The notes under the pieces: model-generated
Database searches by the model: none
What the model was told of the DNA's origin: nothing
The model's input: the letters and a program-made list of their open reading frames with translations, nothing else
Source of the DNA: Streptosporangiaceae bacterium
Lineage (GTDB): Bacteria; Actinomycetota; Actinomycetes; Streptosporangiales; Streptosporangiaceae
NCBI GenBank assembly: GCA_030038295.1
Contig: JASHPF010000041.1
Span: forward strand, 1 to 44,609
DNA: 44,609 nucleotides
Direction: 5' to 3'
Shown: in pieces, positions 1 to 10,508 of the stretch
Numbering within the stretch: position 1 is the stretch's first letter
How the letters are laid out: every line of letters starts with the position of its first letter
Position numbers and translations under genes: made by a program

Positions 1-557
1 CCGCGGCTGCCCGCGGCGAGGACGCCCCGGAACCGTTCGCCAGCCGGCCGCTCGGCGAGCAGCGCGCCCCCGAGCATGACCAGGGACAGCACGAGCGGGC
101 ACAGCACCACGTCGTAGCCGATCGTCGACGGCAGCACCACCCGTACCTGGCTGAGGGTGGCCGATCTGGGCGCCACCAGCAGGCTGACCGCGGCCGACAC
201 TATCTCGGCCGCCCCTACCACCAGCGCCAGCAGGCCCGTCGCCAGCAATCCAGCCGACTGCCGCGTCGAATGGCTGGCAACCGGGCTCAGCCGTCCGGCC
301 GCCCAGCCGACCAGGCAAAAAACCAGCGCGTACTGCCCAATCGCGGCGCTGCCCGGCGGTGCGAGGTCCAGACACAGGCCGGCGGCGAAGCCGGTGACCG
401 TGCCCGCGACCGGGCCCGCCGCCATGGCCAGCGCCGCCACCAGCACGAGCACGAGGTCGGGTACGCCGCCGCCCGGCAGACGCAGCCCGTTCAGCACGGT
501 CAGCTGAACCACGAGCGCGACCGCGAGCGACACGACGATCACCCAGGCGGCGCGCAT
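1..557 (-). CDS. mreD: Rod-shape-determining protein MreD (partial, 3' end off window)
   Basis: Integral membrane component of the MreBCD elongation complex, which positions lateral cell-wall synthesis. Translating the minus strand from the ATG at 557 gives 185 open codons to the window edge. The protein begins MRAAWVIVVSLAVAL and is almost entirely hydrophobic, with about five predicted membrane segments separated by short loops, the usual MreD pattern (about 160-220 residues in actinomycetes). The start ATG overlaps the mreC stop as ATGA (559-555), so translation is probably coupled to mreC. No stop is reached inside the window, so the C-terminus is missing. Identity rests on the mreB-mreC-mreD order and topology, since MreD has no strong catalytic motif. 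Confidence 0.85.
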   Translation of the reverse strand, partial: MRAAWVIVVSLAVALVVQLTVLNGLRLPGGGVPDLVLVLVAALAMAAGPVAGTVTGFAAGLCLDLAPPGSAAIGQYALVFCLVGWAAGRLSPVASHSTRQSAGLLATGLLALVVGAAEIVSAAVSLLVAPRSATLSQVRVVLPSTIGYDVVLCPLVLSLVMLGGALLAERPAGERFRGVLAAGSR

Positions 558-1504
558 CACGGGACCGCCGTCGGGGTCGGCGACGCTCCCGGAGCGGCCG
601 GTCCCGGCCTCGCGGTGACGGTGACAGTGACCGTCGGGCCGGGATGCGGCAGCGGCGGCACGGCCGCGAACGCTGGGTTGGTCGCGGGCGGCACCAGCAC
701 GACGCCGACGACCGACAGCGCGCTGTAGTCGACGTACGGCCGGACGTCCGCGGCCTCGGTCAGCGCGCCGTTGACGCTGATCAGCTTCGTGATCACGCCG
801 ACCGGCACGCCAGGTATGTAGGGCTGGTCCGAGGCCGACGGGCCGGTCACCAGCTGATCTCCCGGCGCCAGCACGGCCGCCGAGCTGAGCATCTGCAGGC
901 GCATGACACCAGTGCCGCCTGCGGTTTTGCCCGGACCGGTTACCCACCCCAGCTGGCCGCTCGGCGCGACCGCGACGCCGATCACGGCGGACCCGGCGTC
1001 GGCCAGCAGGACGGTCGACGTGTCGCCGGATACCGCGGTGACGTCGCCGACCAGGCCCTGGCCGTTCAGCACGGTCTGGCCGACCCGGACGCCGTCGCTG
1101 CTGCCGACGTCCAGCGTGACCGTCTGCTGGTAACCCTGACCGACCGCGATCACGCTGGCGGCCACGACCTTTACCTGGTCCGCGCCGGCGACCAGCAGCA
1201 TCTTGCGCAGCGCTGCGTACTCGGACTTGCTCACCTGCGCCTGGCTGAGCTCGGCGCGCAGCTGGAGCACTTCCTTCTGCAGGCCGGCGACCTGACTGGA
1301 GTCCGAGCCAGACCCGCTGAAGAACCGGCCGACCGAGCTGGCTGCGCGCTCGGCGCCACCGAACACGTCACTGCTCGCAGCGCGCACGGGCCGGAGCACG
1401 GAATTGCCGCTGTCGGCGTAGCTGACCACGATGAGGGCGAGCGCGACTGCCACCAGCACGGCCAGCACCACACGGGTCCGCCGTGTGTCGCGCACTCCAA
1501 TCAC
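557..1504 (-). CDS. mreC: Cell-shape protein MreC
   Basis: Bitopic cell-envelope protein that links cytoplasmic MreB to periplasmic/outer wall-synthesis enzymes. The 315-residue product has a basic N-terminus, one membrane anchor at about residues 11-29, a predicted coiled coil at about 68-95 (alternating LQKEVLQLRAELSQAQ) and then the beta-rich MreC core (about 100-270) with typical VIAVG and LDVGSSDGVRVGQ segments. The tail of about 40 residues is rich in Pro, Thr and Val and probably disordered. It lies 41 bp downstream of mreB and its TGA overlaps the mreD start by one ATGA, so mreBCD form one operon. Length and domain order are normal. Confidence 0.95.
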   Translation of the reverse strand: MIGVRDTRRTRVVLAVLVAVALALIVVSYADSGNSVLRPVRAASSDVFGGAERAASSVGRFFSGSGSDSSQVAGLQKEVLQLRAELSQAQVSKSEYAALRKMLLVAGADQVKVVAASVIAVGQGYQQTVTLDVGSSDGVRVGQTVLNGQGLVGDVTAVSGDTSTVLLADAGSAVIGVAVAPSGQLGWVTGPGKTAGGTGVMRLQMLSSAAVLAPGDQLVTGPSASDQPYIPGVPVGVITKLISVNGALTEAADVRPYVDYSALSVVGVVLVPPATNPAFAAVPPLPHPGPTVTVTVTARPGPAAPGASPTPTAVP

Positions 1505-1545
1505 CTCGCAGTCCTAGGCCCGGCACCCCCGCTGCGGTTCGGGGC

Positions 1546-2577
<1,032 letters not shown>

Positions 2578-2909
2578 CGAGAGGAAAAACCTTCCAGCCG
2601 GTCCTGCGGTGTTGTTCTGGTGCTGCGCGTGGCCAGTCGCAGCCGGTTCCTAGTCCTGCCCAGCCGAGACCTAATCACGCCTGCCGGTCGCCCCGGCTTG
2701 CACCAGCACGCGGTCGCCTCACCGCCACGTCCAACGCGCCGGTACAGCCGATAGTGCCACCGCAGGAAACCCGATCCGGCATTCCGCGAAATTGCCACCG
2801 TCAGCCACCGGATACGTGCTCGCAGTAGCAGCCATACCGCAGCGCGTATCCCAGGTTCGACAGCCTACAAGCCGGTTGTGCGGCCCGGCCGGCGGGGCGC
2901 GCCGGTTGG
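2578..2909. other. Intergenic stretch upstream of mreB; ndk not present
   Basis: This 332-bp stretch lies between the DUF4233 gene and mreB. I see no open frame with recognisable protein sequence on either strand, and no NDK-like motif (the NxxHGSD active-site segment). In many actinomycetes ndk (about 410 bp) sits here. The gap is too short to hold it. It probably contains the mreB promoter, but I could not assign convincing -35/-10 boxes. Confidence 0.5.
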
Positions 2910-3257
2910 TCACCCCTTGGGGCTTTGCTGACCCTCGGCATGCTCGGCGTGCTCGACGCGATAACCGAGCCAGATGCCGATAGCCCACAGCGCCGCGAAG
3001 ATGGTGCCGAGGAAATACATCGCCGGCACGACCGAGCCGGACGCGATGACGAAAACCTGCACGAGGCTCCCGCCCACCAGTGTCACCGGCAGGATCCGGC
3101 GGGCGACGCCGGCGAAGGCCACCGCCGCCGCGGCCGCGATCCCCGCGGTCAGCCACGCCGATCCGAGCGCCTGGTGGTTCATCCGCACCGCCACGGGGAC
3201 GGCGAGGCAGAGCACGATGGCCTCCATGATCAGGACGGTGGCGCACAGCCGCTTCAT
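2910..3257 (-). CDS. DUF4233 membrane protein
   Basis: Small membrane protein of unknown function that accompanies folC in actinomycete genomes. The preferred start, ATG at 3257, gives 115 residues ([20 protein letters not shown]) and overlaps the folC stop as ATGA. A longer in-frame version starting at 3326 would run deep into folC and is less likely. About four hydrophobic segments are visible, ending in a short charged tail (YRVEHAEHAEGQQSPKG). The four-base overlap indicates coupling to folC and membership in the valS-folC operon. The family assignment rests on context plus the pattern of a membrane segment beginning MEAIVLxLAVPV. No enzymatic motif is visible. Confidence 0.8.
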   Translation of the reverse strand: MKRLCATVLIMEAIVLCLAVPVAVRMNHQALGSAWLTAGIAAAAAVAFAGVARRILPVTLVGGSLVQVFVIASGSVVPAMYFLGTIFAALWAIGIWLGYRVEHAEHAEGQQSPKG

Positions 3258-4726
3258 GGCCGGTCCCCCGCGCTGCCCGGCTGGGACACCGACTGCCGTC
3301 GCCGGTCGGGCCGCGGGGCTAGCCACGAGGAATCGCCCGCACCGCCGCCGTTCCCCTCCCGCAGCAGCACCCGCGCCTCGCCCGCGGTGACCACCGAGCC
3401 GGTGATCAGCACGCCGACCTGTCCCGGCGCGCCGCCCGCGCGAGCGTCCGCCTCGTCGGCGAGCGCGACACCTAGCTCGATGGCGTCGTCCAGACGCTCG
3501 GCGACCGACACCCGGTCTGGCCCGAGTATCGCGGCCGCCGCGGTACCGAGGGCGTCGGCCGACATCGACCGGTCCGACGAGTTGGCGGTGGCTACCAGGT
3601 GGCCCGCGACCGGCTCGAGCTCGCCGAGGATCCCGGCCGCGTCCTTGTCCGCCATGACGGCCAGGATCACGATCAGGTCCGTGAAGCTGAACGCCTCGGT
3701 CAGCGCCGCCACGCTTTCTGCCATCCCGCCCGGATTGTGCCCGGCGTCCACGATCACCACAGGGCTGCGCCGGACAACCTCGAGCCGACCTGGCGAGGTC
3801 ATCGTCGCCACGGCCTGCCGGACAACGGCCGCGTCGAGCGCGGTGTCGAAGTCGCCGGCCACCGCGGCGGGGGTGCGCGCGAATGCTTCCGTCGCGGCGA
3901 TCGCGCAGGCCAGGTTGCCTGCCTGGTGCGCACCGAACAGCGGCAGGTACAGGTCCGGGTAGTCGCCGAGCAGCCCGCGGATCGAGACCTGCTGGCCGGC
4001 GACCGCGAGCTCGCGGCTGACCACACCGAACTCCAGCCCCTCGCGGGCCACGCCCGCGCCCACCGCCGCCGCCCGGCGCAGCAGCACCTCGGCGACGGCG
4101 GGCGGCTGCTGTGCCAGCACGGCTACCGCGCCTGGCTTGATGATGCCCGCCTTGTCCGCCGCGATCTCCTCGACGGTGCTGCCGAGGTACTGGGTGTGAT
4201 CGAGCGAGATCGGCGTCACCACGGCGACCACGCCGTCGGCGACGTTGGTGTTGTCGAAGGTGCCGCCCATGCCGACCTCGAGCACGCAGACGTCGACCGG
4301 AGCGTCGGCGAACACCGCGAACGCCATACCGCAGAGGATCTCGAAGAAGGACAGCGGTACCTGCTGGCTGGCGTCCACCAGGTCCGCGTACGGCTTGATC
4401 TCGTCGTAGGCGGCGACGAACCGCTCGGCGTCGAGCGGCTGTCCATCCACGCAGATCCGCTCCCCCACCTGCGACAGGTGCGGGCTCGTGAACAACCCGG
4501 TGCGCAGGCCGCGAGCCCGCAGCAGCGCTTCGGTCATCCGCGCCGTCGAGGTTTTCCCGTTGGTGCCGGTGATGTGGATCACCGGGTACGCGCGCTGCGG
4601 GTCGCCGAGCAGCGTCACGAGCGCCCGGATGCGCTCCAGCGACGGGTCGATCGAGTGCTCGGGACGGCGGGCGAAGATCTCCCGCTCGACCGCACGCAGC
4701 CGCCGCCGCGCCTCGTCACCGGTCAC
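3254..4726 (-). CDS. folC: Bifunctional folylpolyglutamate synthase / dihydrofolate synthase
   Basis: Mur-ligase-type enzyme that adds glutamate to dihydropteroate and to reduced folates with ATP. The 490-residue protein has the P-loop [14 protein letters not shown] (about 51-64), the FTSPHL segment (about 79-84), the metal/nucleotide motif [13 protein letters not shown] (about 150-162) followed by SLDHTQYLG, and the C-terminal Mur-ligase domain with [10 protein letters not shown]. The C-terminal 30 residues, rich in Gly, Arg and Ser, look like an unstructured extension. The start overlaps the valS stop by 4 bp and its own stop overlaps the DUF4233 start, so valS, folC and DUF4233 are translationally linked. 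Length is normal for actinomycetes. Confidence 0.95.
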   Translation of the reverse strand: MTGDEARRRLRAVEREIFARRPEHSIDPSLERIRALVTLLGDPQRAYPVIHITGTNGKTSTARMTEALLRARGLRTGLFTSPHLSQVGERICVDGQPLDAERFVAAYDEIKPYADLVDASQQVPLSFFEILCGMAFAVFADAPVDVCVLEVGMGGTFDNTNVADGVVAVVTPISLDHTQYLGSTVEEIAADKAGIIKPGAVAVLAQQPPAVAEVLLRRAAAVGAGVAREGLEFGVVSRELAVAGQQVSIRGLLGDYPDLYLPLFGAHQAGNLACAIAATEAFARTPAAVAGDFDTALDAAVVRQAVATMTSPGRLEVVRRSPVVIVDAGHNPGGMAESVAALTEAFSFTDLIVILAVMADKDAAGILGELEPVAGHLVATANSSDRSMSADALGTAAAAILGPDRVSVAERLDDAIELGVALADEADARAGGAPGQVGVLITGSVVTAGEARVLLREGNGGGAGDSSWLAPRPDRRRQSVSQPGSAGDRP

Positions 4727-7383
4727 GACAGGGCTGCGATCCGCTCGGTGAGGCTGGCGACCTCGCGTTGCGCAGCCGCGAGCCGGTCCCGGCTCTTGGC
4801 CACGATCTGCGCCGGCGCCCGGTCCACGAAGGCCGGATTGGCCAGCTTGCGCTCGGTGGCGGCCACGTCCGCGGCGGCGGCGGCGAGGGCCCTGGCCAGC
4901 CGCGCCCGCTCCGCGGCCACGTCAAGCCCGGCGGCGGTGTCCAGCTCGACGGTGACGCCCTCGGCGTGCACGCTGGCAGTCGGCTCGAACCCCGGACCGG
5001 CCTCGCCCAGCCGCAGCAGCGTCCTGATCCTGTCCTCGTGCGGCGCGAGCGCGGTCCGGCCAATCCCCGCGAGCCTCGCCGGGACCTGCTGGGACGGCCG
5101 CAGGCCCTGGTCAGACCGGAACCGCCGCACCTCGGTCACCAGCCGCATCAGCGCGGCCATCTCGGCCTCCGCGGCCCGATCGGCGGCCAGCTCGGGAAGC
5201 TGGCCCGGCCAGCGGGCGATGACGACCGACTCGCCGCCGGTGAGGGCGGTCCACAGTTCGTCGGTGACGAACGGCAGCAGCGGATGGATCAGTCGCAGCA
5301 GCCGGTCAAGGACCTCGCCGAGCACCAGCCTCGTGGTCTCGGCGGCCACCCTGTCCGAGCCGGTCAGGGCCGGCTTGGCCAGCTCCAGGTACCAGTCGCA
5401 GACCTCATCCCAGGCGAAGTGGTACAGCGCATCGCACACCTTGGCGAACTCGAACTGCTCGAACAGCGCGTCTACCTCGGCCGTTACCGCGCCGAGCCGG
5501 GACAGGATCCACCGGTCGGGCACCGACAGCCGGTCCGCGGCCGGCCGCCGCGCCTCATCGGCACTGTCCGCGGCCGCCGGCCGGACGCCGTTCAGCAGCG
5601 CGAACCGCACGGCGTTCCAGAGCTTGTTGCAGAAGTTGCGGGCCCCGGCGACCCAATCCTCGCTGACCGCGACGTCCCCGCCGGGAGTGGCGCCGCGGGC
5701 CAGCGTGAACCTGGTGGCGTCCGCGCCGAACCGGTCGATCCAGTCCAGCGGGTCGACCGTGTTCCCGCGCGTCTTCGACATCTTCTTGCCGTACTGGTCG
5801 CGGACCAGCCCGTGCAGCGCGACCTTACGGAACGGCACCGCGCCGTCCGGCCCGGCCGCGGCCATCGCATAGAGCCCGAATAGCATCATCCGGGCCACCC
5901 AGAAGAACAGGATGTCGTACCCGGTGACGAGCACGCTGGTCGGGTAGAAGGCGCGCAGGTCGGGGGTGTCGTCCGGCCAGCCCAGGGTCGAGAAGGGCCA
6001 CAGCCCGGACGAGAACCAGGTGTCCAGCACGTCCGGGTCCTGCCGCCAGCCCTCGCCGGTCGGGGGCGCGTCATCCGGCCCGACGCACACGACCTCCCCG
6101 GCTGGCCCGTACCAGATCGGGATCCGGTGCCCCCACCAGAGCTGCCGGCTGATGCACCAGTCGTGCATGTCATCGACCCAGTCGAAGTACCGGGCCGCCA
6201 GCTCCGCCGGGTAGATCTGGACGCGGCCGTCCCGCACCGCGTCGCCCGCCGCCTTCGCCAGCGGCTCCACCTTCACGAACCACTGCAGCGACAGGCGCGG
6301 CTCCACGGTGGTGCCGCACCGCGAGCAGTGCCCGACCGCGTGCAGGTACGGCCGGCGCTCGGCCACGACCCGGCCCTCGGCCCGCAGTGCCGCGAGCACG
6401 GCGGGCCGCGCCTCGAACCGATCCAGGCCCTCGAACGGGCCGGCGGCGGTGATCACGCCCCGCTGGTCCATGATCATCAGGCTGGGCAGGCCGTGCCGCC
6501 GGCCGATCTCGAAGTCGTCAGGGTCGTGCGCCGGGGTCACCTTCACCGCGCCGGTGCCGAACTCCGGGTCGACGTGCGGGTCGGCCACGACGGGGATCCA
6601 CCTGCCGGTGAGCGGCAGCTCAATCTGCCTGCCGACCAGGTGCGCGTACCGCGGGTCGTCCGGGTGCACGGCCACGCCGGTGTCGCCGAGCATGGTCTCC
6701 ACCCGGGTCGTGGCGACGACGATCTCATCCGGCCCGTCGCCGTACCGGATGGAGACGAGCTCGCCCTCATCCTCGGTGTGCTCGACCTCGATGTCCGACA
6801 GCGCCGTCAGGCACCGCGGGCACCAGTTGATGATCCGCTCGGCGCGGTAGATCAGTCCGTCGGAGTACAGCCGCTTGAACATGGTCTGCACCGCGCGGGA
6901 CAGCCCCTCGTCCATGGTGAACCGTTCGCGCGACCAGTCCACGCTGTCGCCGAGACGGCGCATCTGGCCGAGGATCACGCCGCCGGAGGAGGCCTTCCAC
7001 TGCCAGACCCGGTCGACGAACGCCTCGCGGCCCAGGTCGTGCCGGGACAGCCCCTCCCTGGCGAGCTCGCGCTCGACCACGTTCTGGGTGGCGATGCCGG
7101 CGTGATCCATGCCCGGCAGCCAGAGCGTGTTGTAGCCCTGCATGCGGCGCCGCCGGATCAGCGCGTCGATGAGCGTGTGGTCGAGGGCGTGGCCCACGTG
7201 CAGCGACCCGGTGACGTTGGGCGGCGGGATCACGATCGTGTAGGCCGGGGCCGCCGACTCGGCGTCGGCGGCGAAGTATCCCGCGGCCACCCAGCCCTCG
7301 TATCGGCGCGCCTCGACCTCGGCCGGGCTGTACTGCGCCGGCAGGCCCGGGTCAGCCTGCACGGTATCGGTTCGGGTGGTCAC
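4723..7383 (-). CDS. valS: Valyl-tRNA synthetase
   Basis: Class I aminoacyl-tRNA synthetase that charges tRNA-Val and edits mischarged threonine. The 886-residue product has the HIGH-type motif HVGH (62-65) after PPPNVTGSL, the CP1 editing domain with [13 protein letters not shown] (about 226-238), the KMSKS-type loop KMSKT (534-538) followed by RGNTVDP, an anticodon-binding domain, and a C-terminal alanine-rich coiled coil (about 825-885). The start is GTG. There is no clear Shine-Dalgarno, but a TAGACT box 8 bases upstream suggests a leaderless transcript. The 3' end overlaps folC by 4 bp. The last KMSKS residue is Thr rather than Ser, which occurs in some class I synthetases. Confidence 0.97.
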   Translation of the reverse strand: MTTRTDTVQADPGLPAQYSPAEVEARRYEGWVAAGYFAADAESAAPAYTIVIPPPNVTGSLHVGHALDHTLIDALIRRRRMQGYNTLWLPGMDHAGIATQNVVERELAREGLSRHDLGREAFVDRVWQWKASSGGVILGQMRRLGDSVDWSRERFTMDEGLSRAVQTMFKRLYSDGLIYRAERIINWCPRCLTALSDIEVEHTEDEGELVSIRYGDGPDEIVVATTRVETMLGDTGVAVHPDDPRYAHLVGRQIELPLTGRWIPVVADPHVDPEFGTGAVKVTPAHDPDDFEIGRRHGLPSLMIMDQRGVITAAGPFEGLDRFEARPAVLAALRAEGRVVAERRPYLHAVGHCSRCGTTVEPRLSLQWFVKVEPLAKAAGDAVRDGRVQIYPAELAARYFDWVDDMHDWCISRQLWWGHRIPIWYGPAGEVVCVGPDDAPPTGEGWRQDPDVLDTWFSSGLWPFSTLGWPDDTPDLRAFYPTSVLVTGYDILFFWVARMMLFGLYAMAAAGPDGAVPFRKVALHGLVRDQYGKKMSKTRGNTVDPLDWIDRFGADATRFTLARGATPGGDVAVSEDWVAGARNFCNKLWNAVRFALLNGVRPAAADSADEARRPAADRLSVPDRWILSRLGAVTAEVDALFEQFEFAKVCDALYHFAWDEVCDWYLELAKPALTGSDRVAAETTRLVLGEVLDRLLRLIHPLLPFVTDELWTALTGGESVVIARWPGQLPELAADRAAEAEMAALMRLVTEVRRFRSDQGLRPSQQVPARLAGIGRTALAPHEDRIRTLLRLGEAGPGFEPTASVHAEGVTVELDTAAGLDVAAERARLARALAAAAADVAATERKLANPAFVDRAPAQIVAKSRDRLAAAQREVASLTERIAALS

Positions 7384-7397
7384 AGCAGCCGAGTCTA
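7384..7397 (-). promoter_or_regulatory. Possible leaderless valS promoter (-10 box)
   Basis: On the minus strand TAGACT (7397-7392) fits the actinobacterial TANNNT -10 consensus. It ends 8 bases before the valS GTG, which would put the transcription start on or beside the start codon. No Shine-Dalgarno is present between box and start. No convincing -35 was found, so this is only a candidate. Confidence 0.35.
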
Positions 7398-7456
7398 GTG
7401 GTGCCGCGCGGGGCCCCCAGGCGGGCCGGGCGGGCCGGCCGGGCCGGGTGCGCAGC

Positions 7457-8737
7457 TCAGGCGGACTTCTCCCGGGGGGTGCGCCGGGCGACGTCCCGCG
7501 GCACGAGCGTCGGGTTCACGTTCTGCAGCACCACGTCCGCGCTGATGACGACCTTCTCCACGTCCTTCCGGCTCGGCACCTCGTACATCACCGAGAGCAG
7601 CACTTCCTCCAGGATCGCCCGCAGCCCGCGCGCGCCGGTGCCGCGCAGGATGGCCTGGTCCGCCACCGCCTCGAGCGCGTCGTCGGTGAACTCCAGGTCG
7701 ACGCCGTCCAGCTCGAACAGCCGCCGGTACTGCCGGACCAGCGCGTTGCGGGGCTCGGTCAGGATCCGGATCAGCGCCTCCCGGTCGAGGTTGTGCACGC
7801 TGGTGATGACCGGCAGCCGACCGACGAACTCCGGGATCATCCCGAACTTCAGCAGATCCTCGGGCATTACGTCGGCGAACGGGTCGGACTCGGTCTTGTC
7901 GGTCTTGACCCGCAGCACGGCGCCGAAGCCCATGCCGCTCTTGCCCACCCGCTGCTCGATGATTTTCTCCAGCCCCGCGAACGCCCCGCCGCAGATGAAC
8001 AGCACGTTCGTGGTGTCGATCTGGATGAACTCCTGATGGGGGTGCTTCCGCCCGCCTTGCGGCGGCACCGAGGCCGTGGTGCCCTCGAGGATCTTCAGCA
8101 GCGCCTGCTGTACGCCCTCGCCGGAGACGTCCCTGGTGATGGACGGGTTCTCGCTCTTGCGGGCGATCTTGTCGATCTCATCGATGTAGATGATCCCGGT
8201 CTCGGCCTTCTTCACGTCGTAGTCGGCCGCCTGGATGAGCTTGAGGAGGATGTTCTCGACGTCCTCGCCGACGTACCCGGCCTCGGTCAGCGCGGTGGCG
8301 TCGGCGATGGCGAACGGGACGTTCAGCAGCCGGGCGAGCGTCTGCGCGAGCAGCGTCTTGCCGGACCCGGTCGGCCCGAGCAGCAAGATGTTCGACTTCG
8401 CCAGCTCGACGCCGTCCTCGGCCGGTCCGACCCGGTCGCCGCCGGACTGGATGCGCTTGTAGTGGTTGTAGACCGCGACCGACAGGCCCTTCTTGGCCTT
8501 CTCCTGTCCGATCACGTAGGAGTCGAGGAACTCATAGATCTCTCGCGGCTTCGGCAGGCTGTCCCACTTCAGCTCGGTGGGCTCGGCCAGCTCCTCCTCG
8601 ATGATCTCGTTGCACAGGTCGATGCACTCGTCGCAGATGTACACGCCGGGGCCGGCGATGAGCTTCTTGACCTGCTTCTGGCTCTTTCCGCAGAACGAGC
8701 ACTTCAGCAGGTCACCGCCATCACCGATGCGTGCCAC
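7457..8737 (-). CDS. clpX: ATP-dependent Clp protease ATP-binding subunit ClpX
   Basis: AAA+ unfoldase that recognises substrates, unfolds them and threads them into the ClpP1P2 chamber. The 426-residue protein has the N-terminal zinc-binding domain with Cys13, Cys16, Cys35 and Cys38, Walker A GPTGSGKT (121-128), pore-loop region GYVGED (about 154-159), Walker [10 protein letters not shown] (182-190), the [21 protein letters not shown] region, and the ClpP-docking IGF-type loop, here GMGFG. The start is GTG with AGGGAG seven bases upstream. It is separated from clpP2 by 190 bp containing a palindrome (8847-8865), so it probably has its own promoter. Length is typical. Confidence 0.97.
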   Translation of the reverse strand: MARIGDGGDLLKCSFCGKSQKQVKKLIAGPGVYICDECIDLCNEIIEEELAEPTELKWDSLPKPREIYEFLDSYVIGQEKAKKGLSVAVYNHYKRIQSGGDRVGPAEDGVELAKSNILLLGPTGSGKTLLAQTLARLLNVPFAIADATALTEAGYVGEDVENILLKLIQAADYDVKKAETGIIYIDEIDKIARKSENPSITRDVSGEGVQQALLKILEGTTASVPPQGGRKHPHQEFIQIDTTNVLFICGGAFAGLEKIIEQRVGKSGMGFGAVLRVKTDKTESDPFADVMPEDLLKFGMIPEFVGRLPVITSVHNLDREALIRILTEPRNALVRQYRRLFELDGVDLEFTDDALEAVADQAILRGTGARGLRAILEEVLLSVMYEVPSRKDVEKVVISADVVLQNVNPTLVPRDVARRTPREKSA

Positions 8738-8846
8738 CTCGTTACTCCCTCTAGCCTGGCTGGCCGGCTAGCGCCGGCCCGGCATCCCGACCACATCGAC
8801 GAATGAAACCGATGTCCGTAAAACCTAGACGGTACCGCCTCGGCGG

Positions 8847-8865
8847 CCTTAGGGGTGGCCTAAGG
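8847..8865. promoter_or_regulatory. Palindrome between clpP2 and clpX (operator or hairpin)
   Basis: CCTTAGG, five spacer bases, then CCTAAGG: a perfect 7-bp inverted repeat (8847-8853 and 8859-8865). It lies about 110 bp upstream of the clpX start and 62 bp past the clpP2 stop. It could be a protein-binding operator of the clpX promoter or a weak terminator for clpP1P2. No T-run follows on the minus strand. It is not a CGC-N5-GCG ClgR site. Confidence 0.45.
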
Positions 8866-8927
8866 AACACCTCGCCGGCGCGCCGGCCGTCGCAGCATCC
8901 CGCGCTGCGGCCCCGACGCCAACCGCC

Positions 8928-9593
8928 CTAGGACGACACTACCTCCGGCTTGCGCTTCAGCATCGTCAGAACCTCATCGACCAGACCGTACTCCTGCGCC
9001 TCGTGCGCGCTGAAGAACTTGTCCCGCTCGATGTCGCGCCGAACCCGGTCCTCAGCCTGGCCGGTGTGCCGCGCGAGGATGGTCTCCATGGCCGACCGCA
9101 TCCGCAGGATCTCCCTGGCCTGGATCTCGAGGTCGCTGGACTGGCCGTAGCCGCTCTCCACCGCCGGCTGGTGGATGAGGATCCGCGCGTTCGGGAGCGC
9201 GAAGCGCTTGCCCTTGGTGCCGGCCGCGAGCAGCACCGCCGCCGCCGACGCCGCCTGGCCGAGGCAGTAGGTCTGGATCTCCGGCTGGATGTACTGCATG
9301 GTGTCGTAGATCGCCATCATCGAGGTCATCGACCCGCCCGGCGAGTTGATGTAGATGAGGATGTCGCGGGCGGGGTCCATCGACTCGAGGGTGATCAACT
9401 GCGCCATCACGTCGTTGGCCGAGGCGTCGTCGATCTGCACGCCGAGGAAAATGATCCGCTCCTCGAACAGCTTGTTGTACGGGTTCATCTCCTTGACGCC
9501 GTACGACGTGCGCTCGACAAACGACGGCAGCACGTAGCGCGCCTGGGTGCGGCGCGGCCGGTCCGGCTCCAGCCCGGCGGAGTCAGCGGTCAC
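8928..9593 (-). CDS. clpP2: ATP-dependent Clp protease proteolytic subunit ClpP2
   Basis: Serine peptidase subunit that assembles with ClpP1 into the two-ring tetradecamer. With the GTG start at 9593 the protein is 221 residues. The start was chosen because a strong AAGGAGG lies 7 bases upstream. An in-frame ATG at 9635, which would overlap the clpP1 stop as ATGA and add 14 residues, is the alternative. Visible motifs are the substrate-groove loop INSPGGSMTSMMAIYDTMQ, the catalytic serine in GQAASAAAVLL, the catalytic histidine in RILIHQP, and the aspartate region ERDKFFSAHEAQEYGLVD. It is directly downstream of clpP1 and co-transcribed with it. Confidence 0.93.
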   Translation of the reverse strand: MTADSAGLEPDRPRRTQARYVLPSFVERTSYGVKEMNPYNKLFEERIIFLGVQIDDASANDVMAQLITLESMDPARDILIYINSPGGSMTSMMAIYDTMQYIQPEIQTYCLGQAASAAAVLLAAGTKGKRFALPNARILIHQPAVESGYGQSSDLEIQAREILRMRSAMETILARHTGQAEDRVRRDIERDKFFSAHEAQEYGLVDEVLTMLKRKPEVVSS

Positions 9594-9631
9594 TGTCGGA
9601 CCTCCTTGCTGTGCCTTCGGTAGCGGGGCAC

Positions 9632-10336
9632 TCATGACACGGGACCGGCGGACGGCACCTCGGTCGCGCTCGTGACCACGTGGTCGACGATCCCGTAGTC
9701 CCTGGCCTCCTCGGCCGTAAACCACCGATCCCGGTCGGAGTCGGCCTCGATCTGCTCCACCGACCTGCCGGTGTGCATGGCGATCCGCTCGGCCATCAGC
9801 CGCTTGATGTACAGGCTCTGCTCGGCCTGGATCCTGATGTCGGTCGCCGTGCCGCCGATGCCGCCGCTCGGCTGGTGCATGAGGATCGCCGCGTGCGGCA
9901 TGGCGTACCGCTTGCCCGGCGCGCCGGCGCTCAGCAGGAACTGGCCCATCGAGGCGGCCATCCCCATGGCGTACGTCGCCACGTCATTCGGGACGAACTG
10001 CATCACGTCGTAGATGGCCATTCCGGCATAGACGGACCCGCCTGGCGAGTTGATATAGAGGCTAATGTCCCTCTTGTCATCTTCGGCCGCGAGCAGGATC
10101 AGCTCGGCGCAGATCCGGTTTGCCAGGTCATCGTCTACCTGCTGACCCAGGAAGATAATCCGGTGCCGGAGCAGGCGCTGGAACAGCATGTCGCCCAGCG
10201 GCTGCACCGGCGCCTCAGCGGTCCTGGCCCATACCGGCTGATCCGGCACGGTGTGGTCCAGCACGGTGTGGTCCAGCACAGCGTGATCCAGCCCGGAGGC
10301 GATACGCCGCAGGTCGTCGGGAGGCGTGGTCACCAT
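9632..10336 (-). CDS. clpP1: ATP-dependent Clp protease proteolytic subunit ClpP1
   Basis: Partner peptidase subunit of ClpP2. The ATG at 10336 gives 234 residues; the GTG one codon on is also possible because GAGGTGA is better spaced for it. The conserved fold starts at about residue 45 (LGDMLFQRLLRHRIIFLG). Catalytic serine lies in GMAASMGQFLL, histidine in AILMHQPSGG and aspartate in DSDRDRWFTAEEARDYGIVD. The N-terminal extension of about 40 residues contains a small repeat (VLDHTVLDHTV), encoded by a 15-bp tandem repeat, and may be a propeptide: actinobacterial ClpP subunits are processed at the N-terminus. A ClgR-type operator lies about 90 bp upstream. Confidence 0.93.
   Translation of the reverse strand: MVTTPPDDLRRIASGLDHAVLDHTVLDHTVPDQPVWARTAEAPVQPLGDMLFQRLLRHRIIFLGQQVDDDLANRICAELILLAAEDDKRDISLYINSPGGSVYAGMAIYDVMQFVPNDVATYAMGMAASMGQFLLSAGAPGKRYAMPHAAILMHQPSGGIGGTATDIRIQAEQSLYIKRLMAERIAMHTGRSVEQIEADSDRDRWFTAEEARDYGIVDHVVTSATEVPSAGPVS
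10247..10291. repeat. Three 15-bp tandem repeats inside clpP1
   Basis: The plus strand shows CACGGTGTGGTCCAG twice (10247-10261, 10262-10276) and a third, diverged copy CACAGCGTGATCCAG (10277-10291). Being a multiple of three, the repeat stays in frame and encodes the L/V-D-H-T/A-V units of the ClpP1 N-terminal extension. Copy number could vary between strains without breaking the gene. Confidence 0.8.
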
Positions 10337-10423
10337 GTCACCTCGCTGTCGTCGCGCCGCGCCTGTCTTGACTGTGACCATAACGCGCGGCCGGGACCCC
10401 CCTCGCCGCCGAGGCCCGCTGTT

Positions 10424-10434
10424 CGCTGACGGCG
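10424..10434. promoter_or_regulatory. Probable ClgR operator upstream of clpP1
   Basis: CGCTGACGGCG matches the core CGC-N5-GCG described for the Clp gene regulator ClgR, and in this orientation fits the stricter CGCYNANRGCG form recalled for Corynebacterium. It lies 88 bp upstream of the clpP1 start, where ClgR activates clpP1P2 in other actinobacteria. clgR itself is not in this window. Confidence 0.6.
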
Positions 10435-10508
10435 CAGGCAGAGCGACCATTTCCGGTGCTGGCGCGCGATCGCGCCGATAAGGGAACGGGCTGCGTGCGG
10501 GCCGGCGG

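Noticed and set aside
534-534. ValS KMSKT instead of KMSKS (residues 534-538 of the protein encoded at 4723-7383)
   Set aside because: Serine-to-threonine at this position occurs in functional class I synthetases, so it is not treated as a finding.
6127-8806. Long plus-strand open frames opposite valS and clpX (for example 6127-7398 and 7376-8806)
   Set aside because: They are antisense shadows typical of very GC-rich genes: Arg/Gly/Asp-rich, without motifs or ribosome sites, and opposite certain genes.
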